From Wolfiporia cocos (taxonomy: Eukaryota; Basidiomycota; Agaricomycetes; Polyporales; Phaeolaceae), in NCBI GenBank assembly GCA_029448655.1, contig JACCLO010000017.1, positions 186,001 to 250,000 of the forward strand: a stretch of 64,000 nucleotides of DNA, written 5' to 3'. The translations under genes and the position numbers were made by a program. The notes under the pieces are model-generated. The model was not told where the DNA came from and did no database searches. It was given only the letters and a program-made list of their open reading frames with translations. This document shows positions 52,001-60,435 of this stretch, one piece after another; the stretch's first letter is position 1, and each line of letters begins with the position of its first letter.

Positions 52001-55000
52001 AGTAAGTCCTACGTGGAGGAACACCGACTCGAGCAGATCCCATTGGACCGCCCTATCAAGCTGTTCAACGCGGACGGATCGACCAACAGCATGGGGCTCA
52101 TGACGCATTACGTCGAACTCCAAATGCAGATCGACACGCACTTGGAAACCCGCAAGTTCCACGTTACGGAACTTAGCTCCGCGGACATCTTTCTAGGCTT
52201 CGACTGGCTCGAAGACCACAACCCTTCCATCGACTGGAAGAAGCGACGGATCACGTTCTCTTGCGACTGCGAACACGAGCAGATCGAGGACGGTGATCAC
52301 ATTTACTACATTTTCGCTGACGCATGGATCCGAAACAGGGACGAATGCAGAGCGGACATCGCCGAACGAGTCCGCGCCACGAAGGCCACCGAAATCGCCA
52401 TCGCGGCTGGCAAAACCACGGAAGCCAAAACGTTCGAGGAGGTCGTACCCGAGTACTTACACGAATTCAAAGACGTGTTTGAGGAAAAGGAATTCGACAC
52501 ACTCCCGGAACGACGACCGTGGGATCACGCCATCGAGCTCCTCCCCAATTCGGAACCATACGCGGGCAAGATCTACGCCCTTTCACCTAGAGAACAAGAA
52601 GCATTGGACGATTTCCTGGAAGAACAATTGCGCACGGGCCGCATCCGCCCATCGAAGTCACCATGGGGGGCACCCTTCTTCTTTGTCAAAAAGAAGGATG
52701 GGAAACTACGCCCTATCCAGGACTATCGAAAGTTGAACCAGATGACCAAGAAGAACAAGTACCCGCTCCCGCTCATCACGGAGCTGCTCAACAAGCTTAA
52801 GCGTGCTAAGTACTTTTCCAAATTGGACATTCGTTGGGGATACACCAACGTCCGAATCAAGGAAGGCGACGAAGAGAAAGCCGCCTTCATCACTAATAGA
52901 GGGCTCTACGAGCCATTAGTGATGTTCTTCGGAATGTGCAACGCACCAGGCACGTTCCAGACCTTGATGAACGACATATTTAGAGACCTAGTCCTCACGG
53001 GGAAGGTCATTGTATATTTGGACGATATCCTTATTTTCACGGAGAACCAGAAAGAACATAGAGAGATCCTGCGCAAGGTTCTTTTGGTTCTCCGTCAAAA
53101 TAAGCTGACCTGTAAACCAGAAAAATGCGAGTTCGAGAAATCCGAAGTAGAGTACCTAGGGCACATAATCTCTCACGGGGAAATCCGTATGGACCCCGCG
53201 AAGGTCGCCGCAGTAGCCGAATGGCCGGCACCTCGGAACAAGAAAGAAGTACAATCCTTTATAGGATTTGCCAACTTCTACCGGAGATTCATACCCAAGT
53301 TCTCAACGGTAGCACGCCCCCTTATCAATCTAACCAAAGATGGAGAATGGCAATGGGGCGTGACAGAACAGGAATGCTTCGACAAGTTAAAAAACATCTT
53401 CGTCACAGCACCTGTACTAGGGATACCAAACGATGACGATCCATTCCGCATCGAGGCAGATTCGTCAGACTTCGCAACTGGAGCCTGCCTCATGCAGAAT
53501 CAAGACGGCATCTGGAAACCCATAGCGTATCACTCAAAGACGCTACTACCGGCAGAACGAAACTACGAGATTTACGATCGCGAACTACTGGCCATAATGC
53601 GCGCCCTAGACGAATGGCGGCATTTTGTAATGGGTGCAAAACACCCTGTAGAAGTACTAACGGACCATAAGAATCTAGAATACTTTAAAACCCCACAGAA
53701 GATTAATCCGCGACAAGCCCGGTGGATGACGGAACTCGCCGAGTATGACCTACAACTCGTGCACATCCCCGGGAAGACCAATGGAAGGGCAGACGGCCTA
53801 TCCCGAAGAGGCGATCACGACGACAACAAGGATCACCTCGAGGGACAGATCATCTTGAAGGAACACCTCTTCGCCAAAGACAGCGCAGAAAGGCTGAGAT
53901 CCTCATTCTATACCCTACCTCACGGGATCACCCACGAGGAGGTAAAAGAGAGGGTCAAAGCGGAAGCCGCTCTCTACGACAAGGAGGTAGTAGAAGGATC
54001 AGTGGAAACGGCCGAGGACGGCCTACGCTACAGGAGGGGGAAGTTGATCATTCCGAGAGACGAGGAATTAATCGGAAAAATCATTTCGTCATTCCACGAC
54101 ACGGTCTCGGCAGGACATCCCGGCACTGAAAACACGTACACCGCCATTCATCGATCATATTGGTGGCCAAAAATGCGAAACGACATTCGCCAGTACGTCA
54201 AGGCATGCATCAAATGCCAAAGAGCCAAGCCAGACCGCTCGAAGAGAGCCGCACCACTGAACCCGAATCCAACACCCACACACAACTGGGAGAACATTTC
54301 CGTCGACATGATCACGGGACTCCCAGTATCCAAGGGTCGGGACGCTATTATTGTAGTTGTAGATATGAAGTCCAAGGACTATATCGCAGTCCCAACCACA
54401 ACCAGGCTTACTGCCGAAGGTTGGGCCAACATATTTATAGATAAAGTATATGCACAACACGGACTACCAAAGAAAGTATTTAGCGACAGAGGACCACAGT
54501 TTGTATCGGACTTCATCAAAGATGCATACCGTAGATTAGGCATCGAGGGAAACCCCAGTACCGCGTTCCACCCACAGACAGACGGGCAGACGGAGCGAAT
54601 GAACCAGGAACTGGAGGTGTACCTACGATTATTTATTAACGACACCCATACCAACTGGCCGGACTTACTCCCGCTAGCAGCATTTGCGTACAAGTGTCAT
54701 GTACATAGTAGTACGGGCTACAGCCCCTTTTACCTCACTCACGGATACCACCCATTTACAGGCGTGGAGGCACCAGAGCTGGAAGAGGGGGTGGGAACAG
54801 CCAAGGACTGGGTCGAACACATGCACGAAATCAGCCAAACCGCTTCGAAGAACCTCGAGAAAGCCAAACTTCGTATGAAAGAATACTACGACCGGAAACG
54901 AACCAACCCCCACGAGTACAACGAGGGAGACATGGTTTGGGTCGATGGGCGAAACATTAACATGGGAAACCCTACGAAGAAACTCGATTCAAAGCGGTAC

Positions 55001-55789
55001 GGTCCATACAAGGTCACCAAGAAAGTCGGACATGGAGCATACGAACTGGACTTGCCCGCAGACATGCGAGGCATATACCCTATATTTAACGAAGTCCTAC
55101 TACTACCGTATCATGCTCCGGCTTTCCCCAATCAGAACCATAACGAACGGACGGAAAGCAATGACGCTCGCAGGCCTCTCAGGATCCTCGCATCCAGGGA
55201 AGACCGAGGGCGAGTCGAGCTGGAAGTTGAATGGTCTGATGGGACAACAACATGGGAAAGAAAGCGCGGATTGACTCCCTGGCAGGATTTGGTAACAAAA
55301 TACTTCGAAGAAAGACCAACCGCCCCAGGCCACCAGTGGAAAAACAGACACACTGAGTGGGACCCAGAGTGGGAGGACTTCGAGAAGAAAGCCATTGCCA
55401 TGGGACTCAGACAAAACCCGAACGAGTTCATCATCCACGACGACGTAGATATCGAATTACTGAAGGACGCGAAAATTCCCTTCTATATCTACCCAAAACA
55501 ACTCGTCGCAAGGAACTTCTGGTTTTGTAATCCCAAAAGTCGTGTAGTACAATATGGAATACAAGTGGGACAATGCATAGAATCCACGATACCCAACAAC
55601 CCGGGCTGGATCTATCCCGTACAGTATACCATACAGATGGCAAACCCACACATCTGTCAAAAACACGAACACGACCACCCATGTCACGTTGACCAAAACT
55701 TCTGCAAAGTAATTGCTGGGCGCGGGGACACGCAGCTAGAAGAGGGGGTACTGTCACAAGCCGATTTCTTTCGTCTAGCTAGTGACTAG
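49070..55789 (+). CDS. gag-pol: Gypsy2 Gag-dUTPase-PR-RT-RNaseH-INT polyprotein (2239 aa)
   Basis: One ORF without frameshift. Gag occupies ~1-720: a Pro-rich N-terminus, a capsid-like core ~330-520 (EPEAFTGTGFTDWYMRL), and an atypical Cys/His cluster C562-x2-C565-x11-C577-x5-H583. A dUTPase (~790-932) follows with all five motifs: AGYDLYS, YGRIAPRSGLA, GVVDEDYTGR, GDRIAQFI and GTQGFGSTGE. Then protease (ALIDSGSTGS, ~966), reverse transcriptase (LDIRWGY, YLDD D1318/D1319), RNase H (EADSSDFATG, YEIYDRELLAI), integrase (HHCC; D1746, D1806, E1842 in DD35E spacing), GPY module (RYGPYKVTKKV), and a chromodomain-like segment (VELEVEWSDGTTTWE). A ~130-residue C-terminal extension with a His/Cys cluster ends in codons lying within the 3' LTR. 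All catalytic residues are present. Confidence 0.95.
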   Translation: MAAPHDINYIRNPRPETPADIPLPGSAGTNPFLPGQWVNYQVHGLPEEFSLLSVADSMHAPRPPVEAAPVHTETIGEHQPARSLPLGGSVEDQGPGIEQMDLAFQLAREQSNTVRAGNQLGHIDSPLAMQWAFPPNPTTADFGARCQQVAQAMVAVGTWSREMGARFLREAQRLQADALQAGDAASLHSQAPPPVRTPVSPAESRFRPVENWVRSVHMHSPQRTPRGSRPLPTPPTRGNSRQTNPFLPGYTPPVLTAPAPVRPDTFAQAARPPLTHDMFGNPVPTQNARVNTWGAAPLQGTRASMWRPMKPASSQWDAYSILPEPQPDPRYKSKVREPEAFTGTGFTDWYMRLQLYIDDNAPILFTDSKKVGAAISLIRGPKVDAWVTAFTREHYLGGQWRISWQRFVWELHQKFDDPDLEKKAAVAAERLTMTLGKGEEYFQELERLLGEAKYDRENQVVHSWVTRAIPKDIYSSVHQAFVAATVNDKSQRGYNVQIPEDYESWKQAILRTDNAMRRLRDEEKLRSGRSTTDKGKERAKPERAPRAEPTAEERANLLKRKCHSCSKTQAEAPGKGCTKTSWHQPNWRPKTNTTPAASGSGTQRTRQAIAGNDAPTVLSEIPQEDFVRMVAAWAKENPDAAKEAGFAPTQVSPSPSNRFSVLEVEEPVNSKKSDSAATENDEPVDGLYGLETGAPILESVSVPLASVESDIDDDDGASTCSDDSFVTALEAPPTGAWREANTVLNSSKANVTYVPMDVDPVVTPDVEMADASGATKKSEKKMRRRRVKKKTVTLDIYLDHPRAIPPERKSEGAAGYDLYSAEEVVVPNGKRITVDTGIKIRMPAGVYGRIAPRSGLALKGVDVEGGVVDEDYTGRVKVILNNQTGADYQVEYGDRIAQFILECNMTPNTKIVKSIRETTRGTQGFGSTGEKLRGSVVVIQTGKRGKQIEVPITLHRPDGRALFTKALIDSGSTGSVISKSYVEEHRLEQIPLDRPIKLFNADGSTNSMGLMTHYVELQMQIDTHLETRKFHVTELSSADIFLGFDWLEDHNPSIDWKKRRITFSCDCEHEQIEDGDHIYYIFADAWIRNRDECRADIAERVRATKATEIAIAAGKTTEAKTFEEVVPEYLHEFKDVFEEKEFDTLPERRPWDHAIELLPNSEPYAGKIYALSPREQEALDDFLEEQLRTGRIRPSKSPWGAPFFFVKKKDGKLRPIQDYRKLNQMTKKNKYPLPLITELLNKLKRAKYFSKLDIRWGYTNVRIKEGDEEKAAFITNRGLYEPLVMFFGMCNAPGTFQTLMNDIFRDLVLTGKVIVYLDDILIFTENQKEHREILRKVLLVLRQNKLTCKPEKCEFEKSEVEYLGHIISHGEIRMDPAKVAAVAEWPAPRNKKEVQSFIGFANFYRRFIPKFSTVARPLINLTKDGEWQWGVTEQECFDKLKNIFVTAPVLGIPNDDDPFRIEADSSDFATGACLMQNQDGIWKPIAYHSKTLLPAERNYEIYDRELLAIMRALDEWRHFVMGAKHPVEVLTDHKNLEYFKTPQKINPRQARWMTELAEYDLQLVHIPGKTNGRADGLSRRGDHDDNKDHLEGQIILKEHLFAKDSAERLRSSFYTLPHGITHEEVKERVKAEAALYDKEVVEGSVETAEDGLRYRRGKLIIPRDEELIGKIISSFHDTVSAGHPGTENTYTAIHRSYWWPKMRNDIRQYVKACIKCQRAKPDRSKRAAPLNPNPTPTHNWENISVDMITGLPVSKGRDAIIVVVDMKSKDYIAVPTTTRLTAEGWANIFIDKVYAQHGLPKKVFSDRGPQFVSDFIKDAYRRLGIEGNPSTAFHPQTDGQTERMNQELEVYLRLFINDTHTNWPDLLPLAAFAYKCHVHSSTGYSPFYLTHGYHPFTGVEAPELEEGVGTAKDWVEHMHEISQTASKNLEKAKLRMKEYYDRKRTNPHEYNEGDMVWVDGRNINMGNPTKKLDSKRYGPYKVTKKVGHGAYELDLPADMRGIYPIFNEVLLLPYHAPAFPNQNHNERTESNDARRPLRILASREDRGRVELEVEWSDGTTTWERKRGLTPWQDLVTKYFEERPTAPGHQWKNRHTEWDPEWEDFEKKAIAMGLRQNPNEFIIHDDVDIELLKDAKIPFYIYPKQLVARNFWFCNPKSRVVQYGIQVGQCIESTIPNNPGWIYPVQYTIQMANPHICQKHEHDHPCHVDQNFCKVIAGRGDTQLEEGVLSQADFFRLASD
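55741..55751 (+). promoter_or_regulatory. Polypurine tract of Gypsy2
   Basis: AGAGGGGGTAC abuts the 3' LTR (TGTCAC at 55752). It lies inside the Gag-Pol ORF, encoding the EEGV segment near the C-terminus. Confidence 0.8.
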
Positions 55790-56124
55790 AGCCTGGACCC
55801 TTATCTTATCTAAGCGCGCGCCTAAGCAGTCACGTGCAAGACCCCGAACACCCTATCACGTGCTACCAGCCCCCCGGACACTCTGTGCCGTGTACTTACA
55901 CCCATTATAGGGTTTACCATAATATCGGACTCTCAGCTTACGTAATAACTGTACAGTAGCCAAACAGTGTACAAACAGTAGAATAGCATATATACTGGCC
56001 GACGAGCAGGGTAGCACCCCAGACTCGTCTTGGCCTTATACGCCTTGAGTAGCCTCAGACTAGGATTGCGCTGAAACGCGAGTAACAATCCCCTGAGTAG
56101 TTGCTTGAAGTGTTGCTTGTGTCA
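55752..56124 (+). repeat. 3' LTR of Gypsy2
   Basis: It is 373 bp and matches 47929-48301. Its first 38 bp encode the last residues and the stop codon (TAG 55787-55789) of Gag-Pol. TSD catta follows at 56125. Confidence 0.96.
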
Positions 56125-56425
56125 CATTATCCAACTGAGCTACAGTGCAACTGGTGTCTGCACACTTTTAGGAAATATATAGAGTATTTTGTAAACTTCA
56201 TTTTTGCAGTTTAACATCTTCCATAACACAAATACAAATGAATCTGCCTCTAATGACCTGTGATTCCAACTTTCCCAGTGTGAGTTGCTCCAGGTCAGGC
56301 ATGGTAAAACAAGCTACCACTATCATTGATTTCTTTATGCTTGTTGTAGCAGTTAGTTGCCTTGATGATTTGCGGAAATTGTGTGTAAAATTTGCGTTAT
56401 ATATATATTGATTGGTCAAATGTAA

Positions 56426-56517
56426 CTGTTATCACTATGGCTCAGTGGGCTAATTATCCTGCGATGCTCTTATTCTCATCTGTGCTAAGGTCCTTGGTTC
56501 GAATCCTGGATGTACCA
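56426..56517 (+). ncRNA. tRNA-like Pol III unit, right arm of element B
   Basis: A-box-like TGGCTCAGTGGGCTAA, TTCTCATCT, B-box GGTTCGAATCC, end TGGATGTACCA, then TTTTATTGTCACAG and the conserved arm tail. Same arrangement as in element A, facing outward. Confidence 0.55.
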
Positions 56518-56643
56518 TTTTATTGTCACAGTAGATTAATCTGCCACAGTTTGCAGATTAATCTGCGTGCAAACCTAGCTTGCAACTGTGATTTCTTAAG
56601 CGAAGGGCAGTTGGCAGATTAAGATACTTGACTGAAACTCTAC

Positions 56644-57032
56644 AATCAGCACGGCCCAGACAGCCAAGGCAAGCACCATATACATACCGCATCCAGGTGG
56701 AGGAGTGCAGGCCGGTTGATCGAGAGGAAGTGGATGTCCGGAAAGTGCAGAGATGCAAGCACGCTCTGCACGTCCCTCGTCAGCACACACTGCCGGGTAC
56801 CCTTACCAGCGCCAGCGGCTTACCTCAAACACGTGGTTCATCTCCCCGTTGTTCGCCCAGCTGTACCAGTTCCACCAGTACAGCCTCCGGGCCGTCCACA
56901 GCTTGTGCTCATCATGGCAACCCCCATGGCCAGGGAGGTACGCCCTCACGACGACATGCTTTTCCATGGTGCCCTCACACACCTACCAGCTCCGTGCATG
57001 CTCCATCTCGTGGTGCTCATCCAGCATCGGCT
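56644..57032 (-). pseudogene. Esterase-like gene, 3' part (arm 2 copy)
   Basis: On the minus strand: VVVRAYLPGHGGCHDEH (56960s), LYWWNWYSWANNGEMNHVFE ending in a GTAAGC donor (56890-56820), then VLASLHFPDIHFLSINRPAL (56760-56700). These match 35350-35560 of arm 1. The rest of the 3' end is displaced by fold-back element B and continues at 47734-47490. The gene is broken by two transposons. The PC-esterase-like assignment is tentative. Confidence 0.45.
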
Positions 57033-57253
57033 GCACGCGCTAAGGCTCCAACCATATAATATACATGTACAGAAAATCGGTAAATATATGGTATATGGTA
57101 TATACATAGTATATATACATAGTATTTACATAGTATTTACATGGTTTACATGGTTTTTGGACAGTAAATTTTTTAGACATCTTGGCATAGCCATTTCTTT
57201 GCCCATATGGCTATGGATATTGTCTCTTCCTTCCTTTACTGACATGCTACAGG

Positions 57254-58245
57254 TAGTGTTGTGAGGTTCGGTCCGGCCCGGTCTTTTGCATGTTTTGGGC
57301 AGGACCCAGGACCAGGACCAGGACCGGACCGGTGCAGGCAATGAGAGACTGGACTGAGACTGGTCCCAAGCAGGACCCCAGTCCTATACCGGTCCCAGGA
57401 CCGGTCTGAACCGGTCCAGGACCGATTGAATGGTCATTCACTTGACTAGATTTTATTTGTAAGAAAATGCGATGAAAGGGCACTTATTGATCAACATATA
57501 TCAAAACATACTTAGTACAGCTCGCAAATTTACTACGATGCACCGATTGTTGAGTTTTGCCAGTATGGTTGGTACACTGAAGCTGGTATATATTAATATA
57601 TGCCACTGTGGTGACTGCACATCTCAGGTTAAACCTGATGACATTTTATTGTTTCATTCTTGTATGACACAATGAGTAGTAATAGTGACCCCTAAATGGT
57701 TGGAAGCCAGTGACTGCATGAGATTTAACTGCATATATATCTATTTCAATGTGCAAGTGTCAAAGCTACTGGGCGGAATAATATACAACTGTGTGCAAGT
57801 CAACAATATTAGTGATAACATGAGGGCAGACTGCATGTGTTAAGCACTGCCCAAGACAATAGCAGTGCTTCATTGTATCATTAATATTAGAAGCTTTACT
57901 GGTGAAAACTATTATTGTCAGGTTTTGTGATGCTTAGCTAGTGGTACATACATGATGCAGATCGTCTTGGATCATTCACTGGAGTCTTAGGTACTTGATT
58001 TTATGTTTAAATTAGTGCATCATGGTTTACAATCTTGGAGTCAAAGCACTATTCTATGCTAACTTTTGGGACTGGTCCGGGACTGGTCCCAACCGGTCCT
58101 GTATAAATTGACAACTCGTTAGGACCAGGACCAGGATTGTGTTAGGACCGGGACTGGACAGGACCGCTGAATCGGTCCCAATCAGTCCTGTCCTGGTCCT
58201 GTCCTTGGTCTTTAGCAGTCCTTGGGACCGGACCTCGCAAAACTA
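57254..58245. mobile_element. Complete hAT-like MITE with GGTCC-rich ends
   Basis: The left end is TAGTGTTGTGAGGTTCGGTC; the right end, reverse-complemented, is TAGTTTTGCGAGGTCCGGTC. The 8-bp duplication gctacagg flanks it (57246-57253 and 58246-58253). Subterminal regions of ~170 bp are packed with GGTCC/GGACC repeats. It is 992 bp with no transposase. It belongs to the same family as the element at 1-4004. Confidence 0.9.
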
Positions 58246-58653
58246 GCTACAGGTATCAGCACTTGGCTGATATGAGGAAAAAATCAATGTTCAACATTCA
58301 ACAACCACACTAGTAGCAGGAATGGCTTAGGAATTGTGCACAATGCATGAGGTAGTGGAAAACCTGTGTGCAGGAGTTTAATGCATGATGCAATCACTGT
58401 GTGGGATGATATATAGCATAAGCATAAATCTGATCTTACCTTCTGCCAAATGAGAGGATAAGCAAAGTGTGTGGACTATGTCTTGACATCTTTGCATTTG
58501 TGCGGCAGCCACCAGATTGTCCAAATCTCACATCACCACCGCACTGTACATTCTGTAAGACACATGACTGATTCAGATACACTATTCAAATCATCAATTG
58601 AGGGTCTAATATGAATGCATTTACAACAACCATATATCATATAATATACCATG

Positions 58654-59205
58654 TGTTACGGTCTGCGCAGGGACTATCGAATATCTTGACTATCTTGACT
58701 AATGCCTCACTAAAGGAGAGGACTTAGCGTGCAGCCGTTGTATTGCACACCTCATTTTAGGGATCCCCAATCAACTGGTGACCCCCATTTCATGTGTAAC
58801 AACCCCATGCCCATAGTCTTGCTGTATATCAGTTCTAGCTGATATCTTGTGTCCAACCACAGCTTCTTTGCATTTCACTTCTTGTTGTGCTCAACTGCAG
58901 TACTTCATATTTGTTATCTTAGCATGCTAGCCTTACAGACTTAATGGTAGCAGTACCAAGGACACTATGACCCTGAATATAGGATCGCAGTATATAACCC
59001 GATGTAAATACCAGTCGAGTTCCTCAGCTCAACCTTGTTGAATCACAAGGATCTTACACTCATTCTCAAAGGCTTGAAGCAATGTAAGCCTACAGCTTGT
59101 ATATTGACACTCTGACTCTGCAGAGTCTGACAAGTAGTGCGCTACTTGTTACACTGAGTAATTCGACTTAGTTATTCACGCTGAATGGATATTCGATCCG
59201 TAACA
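58654..59205. repeat. Solo LTR (TGTTACGG...CCGTAACA)
   Basis: The 552-bp segment has inverted TGTTACGG/CCGTAACA ends and TSD ccatg (58649-58653 and 59206-59210). No internal element remains. The ends resemble the Gypsy3 LTR ends but the body differs. Orientation is not certain. Confidence 0.85.
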
Positions 59206-59243
59206 CCATGTATACATTATATGGTTGGAGCCTTAGCATGCGT

Positions 59244-59560
59244 GCCACCCATGCCTCCATCGCATGCCCAAAGAACCCAACCACATTCTCGATCCTGTTC
59301 GTGGGCAGGGATGCATCCGCAAGCCTGGAGAGGAGCGTCGTCATCCAGTGCCTGCCCATGCTCATGACAAGTGTCCCATACTGCAAGGGCACGGGCGTGA
59401 GGAGGAGGTCGTGCACATAGAATGACAGTGAGAGCAACCAGAACATTTCCTCGCTGAACAGAGGCAGCAGCTTGCCCACGCTAGCGATGCCGCTCGTGTC
59501 CTCTGCAGCACCGCTTGCCATGTGCGTGCAGCCCCTTGAGCTCTGCCTTGTCGAGCAGGA
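59244..59560 (-). pseudogene. Esterase-like gene, middle part (arm 2 copy)
   Basis: The minus strand encodes ASVGKLLPLFSEEMFWLLSL, SFYVHDLLLTPVPLQYG, GRHWMTTLLSRLADASLP and IENVVGFFGHAMEAWVARM, homologous to 35080-35320. It is cut at the inserted hAT-like element (59235) and resumes at 57032. This copy has no stop in the segment. Confidence 0.45.
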
Positions 59561-60435
59561 GGTCTACCTGCTGGAAGGTATTATAGAATCTGTGACATAG
59601 CCACAATGGCCCTTCTGGCATCAAGCTGACTGCATTCAGTCATTGTTGTCAATAGGCTGTGCAATGTCGTGTTGGATATTATCAATAGTATCAGGGAAGG
59701 CATCCTAACAGCAGAGGAAAAATGAGTGTGAGTGGTGGAAAGCGACTGTTGGGGTCCCTAGCTCACAGATTCTATCATGTAACATGACCTCATGAAATTT
59801 GTCCCTGATATCCATATCAGCCATTGTCTGCATTTCTAGTGCTGATAGAGAGCAGATAGCATGTATTTGCACGACATATTGAGCCCTGGTTCACAAATGC
59901 ACAGGAGATTGAGATTGGAATGCTGTGCTAGTTACATGATATGGCACCTCAGGCTGGGAAGCCTGCCAGCTTGTCACAAACTTTGTGACCATCATATCCT
60001 CCACCTAACACTCCACCACCACACGTCCTACTCCCACTGCATGCGTCTTTCAGATACCAGCAGGCCCAACACTGTCGAGGTTGTCGAGGTCGAAGGGTAG
60101 TCCAAGGGCACTACAGTGAGGTCAAGGGGCTCCCAGATGAGCAGGCAGACATGTGCAGCAGAGGGATAGTGCAAAGTAAGGGGGATGAACACCCCAGAGT
60201 CAAAATAAGAAGTCTGAGGTGTAACCCTCAGACGACTACAGTATATATACATGAAAGCGAGCATTGACTATTTTAAGGCTGCCCCACAATGACATCATTA
60301 TGACCCATAAGGCCCCACAATGATGTCATCATGACATCGCTAAGTACTAACTCCAAATGCTTACATATATATGTCAGGTGACCCTTGTAGCTAGGTAGTC
60401 TAAAGGTAACGCGTCGATCCTTAAATCAGGTGATC
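59561..60435. other. Unassigned sequence with an LTR-promoter-like remnant and tRNA-like D arm
   Basis: No supportable gene. At 60165-60260 the minus strand has a TATA-like CATGTATATATACTG followed by a CTGAGGGTT...CCTCAGA hairpin-like stretch, as in LTR families D, F and H, so this is probably an old minus-strand LTR. At 60387-60435 a tRNA-like TTGTAGCTAGGTAGTCTAAA stretch is cut by the Gypsy3 LTR. Confidence 0.4.

Larger units (their letters stand above)
47929..56124 (+). mobile_element. Gypsy2: complete Ty3/gypsy element with internal dUTPase
   Basis: The 8196-bp element has 373-bp LTRs (47929-48301 and 55752-56124) that I read as identical, and TSD catta (47924-47928 and 56125-56129). 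It has a self-priming site, a 757-bp leader, one 2239-codon Gag-Pol ORF and a polypurine tract at the 3' LTR. Everything looks intact, so it is recent and potentially autonomous. It is inserted in the tRNA-like unit of fold-back element B. Confidence 0.97.
47735..56643. mobile_element. Fold-back element B with tRNA-like arms, split by Gypsy2
   Basis: Second copy of the element at 37399-38115, opposite orientation: GAGGGACTTCAGTCAATT at 47735, ending ACTGAAACTCTAC at 56643, with 7-bp TSD aatcagc (47728-47734 and 56644-56650). Without Gypsy2 it is about 708 bp. It inserted in the esterase-like gene of arm 2. Gypsy2 entered the left tRNA-like unit (TSD catta). Confidence 0.88.
57041..59235. mobile_element. 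Third hAT-like element, carrying a nested MITE and a solo LTR
   Basis: Perfect 20-bp terminal inverted repeats, TAAGGCTCCAACCATATAAT, at 57041-57060 and 59216-59235. Flanking 8-mers gcacgcgc (57033-57040) and gcatgcgt (59236-59243) agree except at two C/T positions, as expected for an 8-bp TSD altered by deamination. Without the nested MITE (57254-58245) and solo LTR (58654-59205) it is about 640 bp, AT-rich, with no transposase. It splits the esterase-like gene. Confidence 0.8.
43870..59560 (-). repeat. Arm 2 of the inverted gene-cluster duplication, interrupted
   Basis: This is the mirror image of 35080-40140. It is expanded to 15.7 kb by the fold-back element B with Gypsy2 inside (47735-56643) and by a hAT-like element with further nested insertions (57041-59235). 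Removing these leaves a segment about as long as arm 1. Confidence 0.72.

Noticed and set aside
37525..56517. Four functional tRNA-Met genes at the fold-back arms
   Set aside because: A and B boxes are good, but acceptor stems do not pair, the anticodon loop is oversized, and the units are repeated as part of mobile arms. They are annotated as tRNA-like units, not tRNA genes.
59168..59521. Stand-alone 117-aa protein gene
   Set aside because: It is one exon-like segment of the broken esterase-like gene. The ORF end runs into the inserted element and solo LTR.
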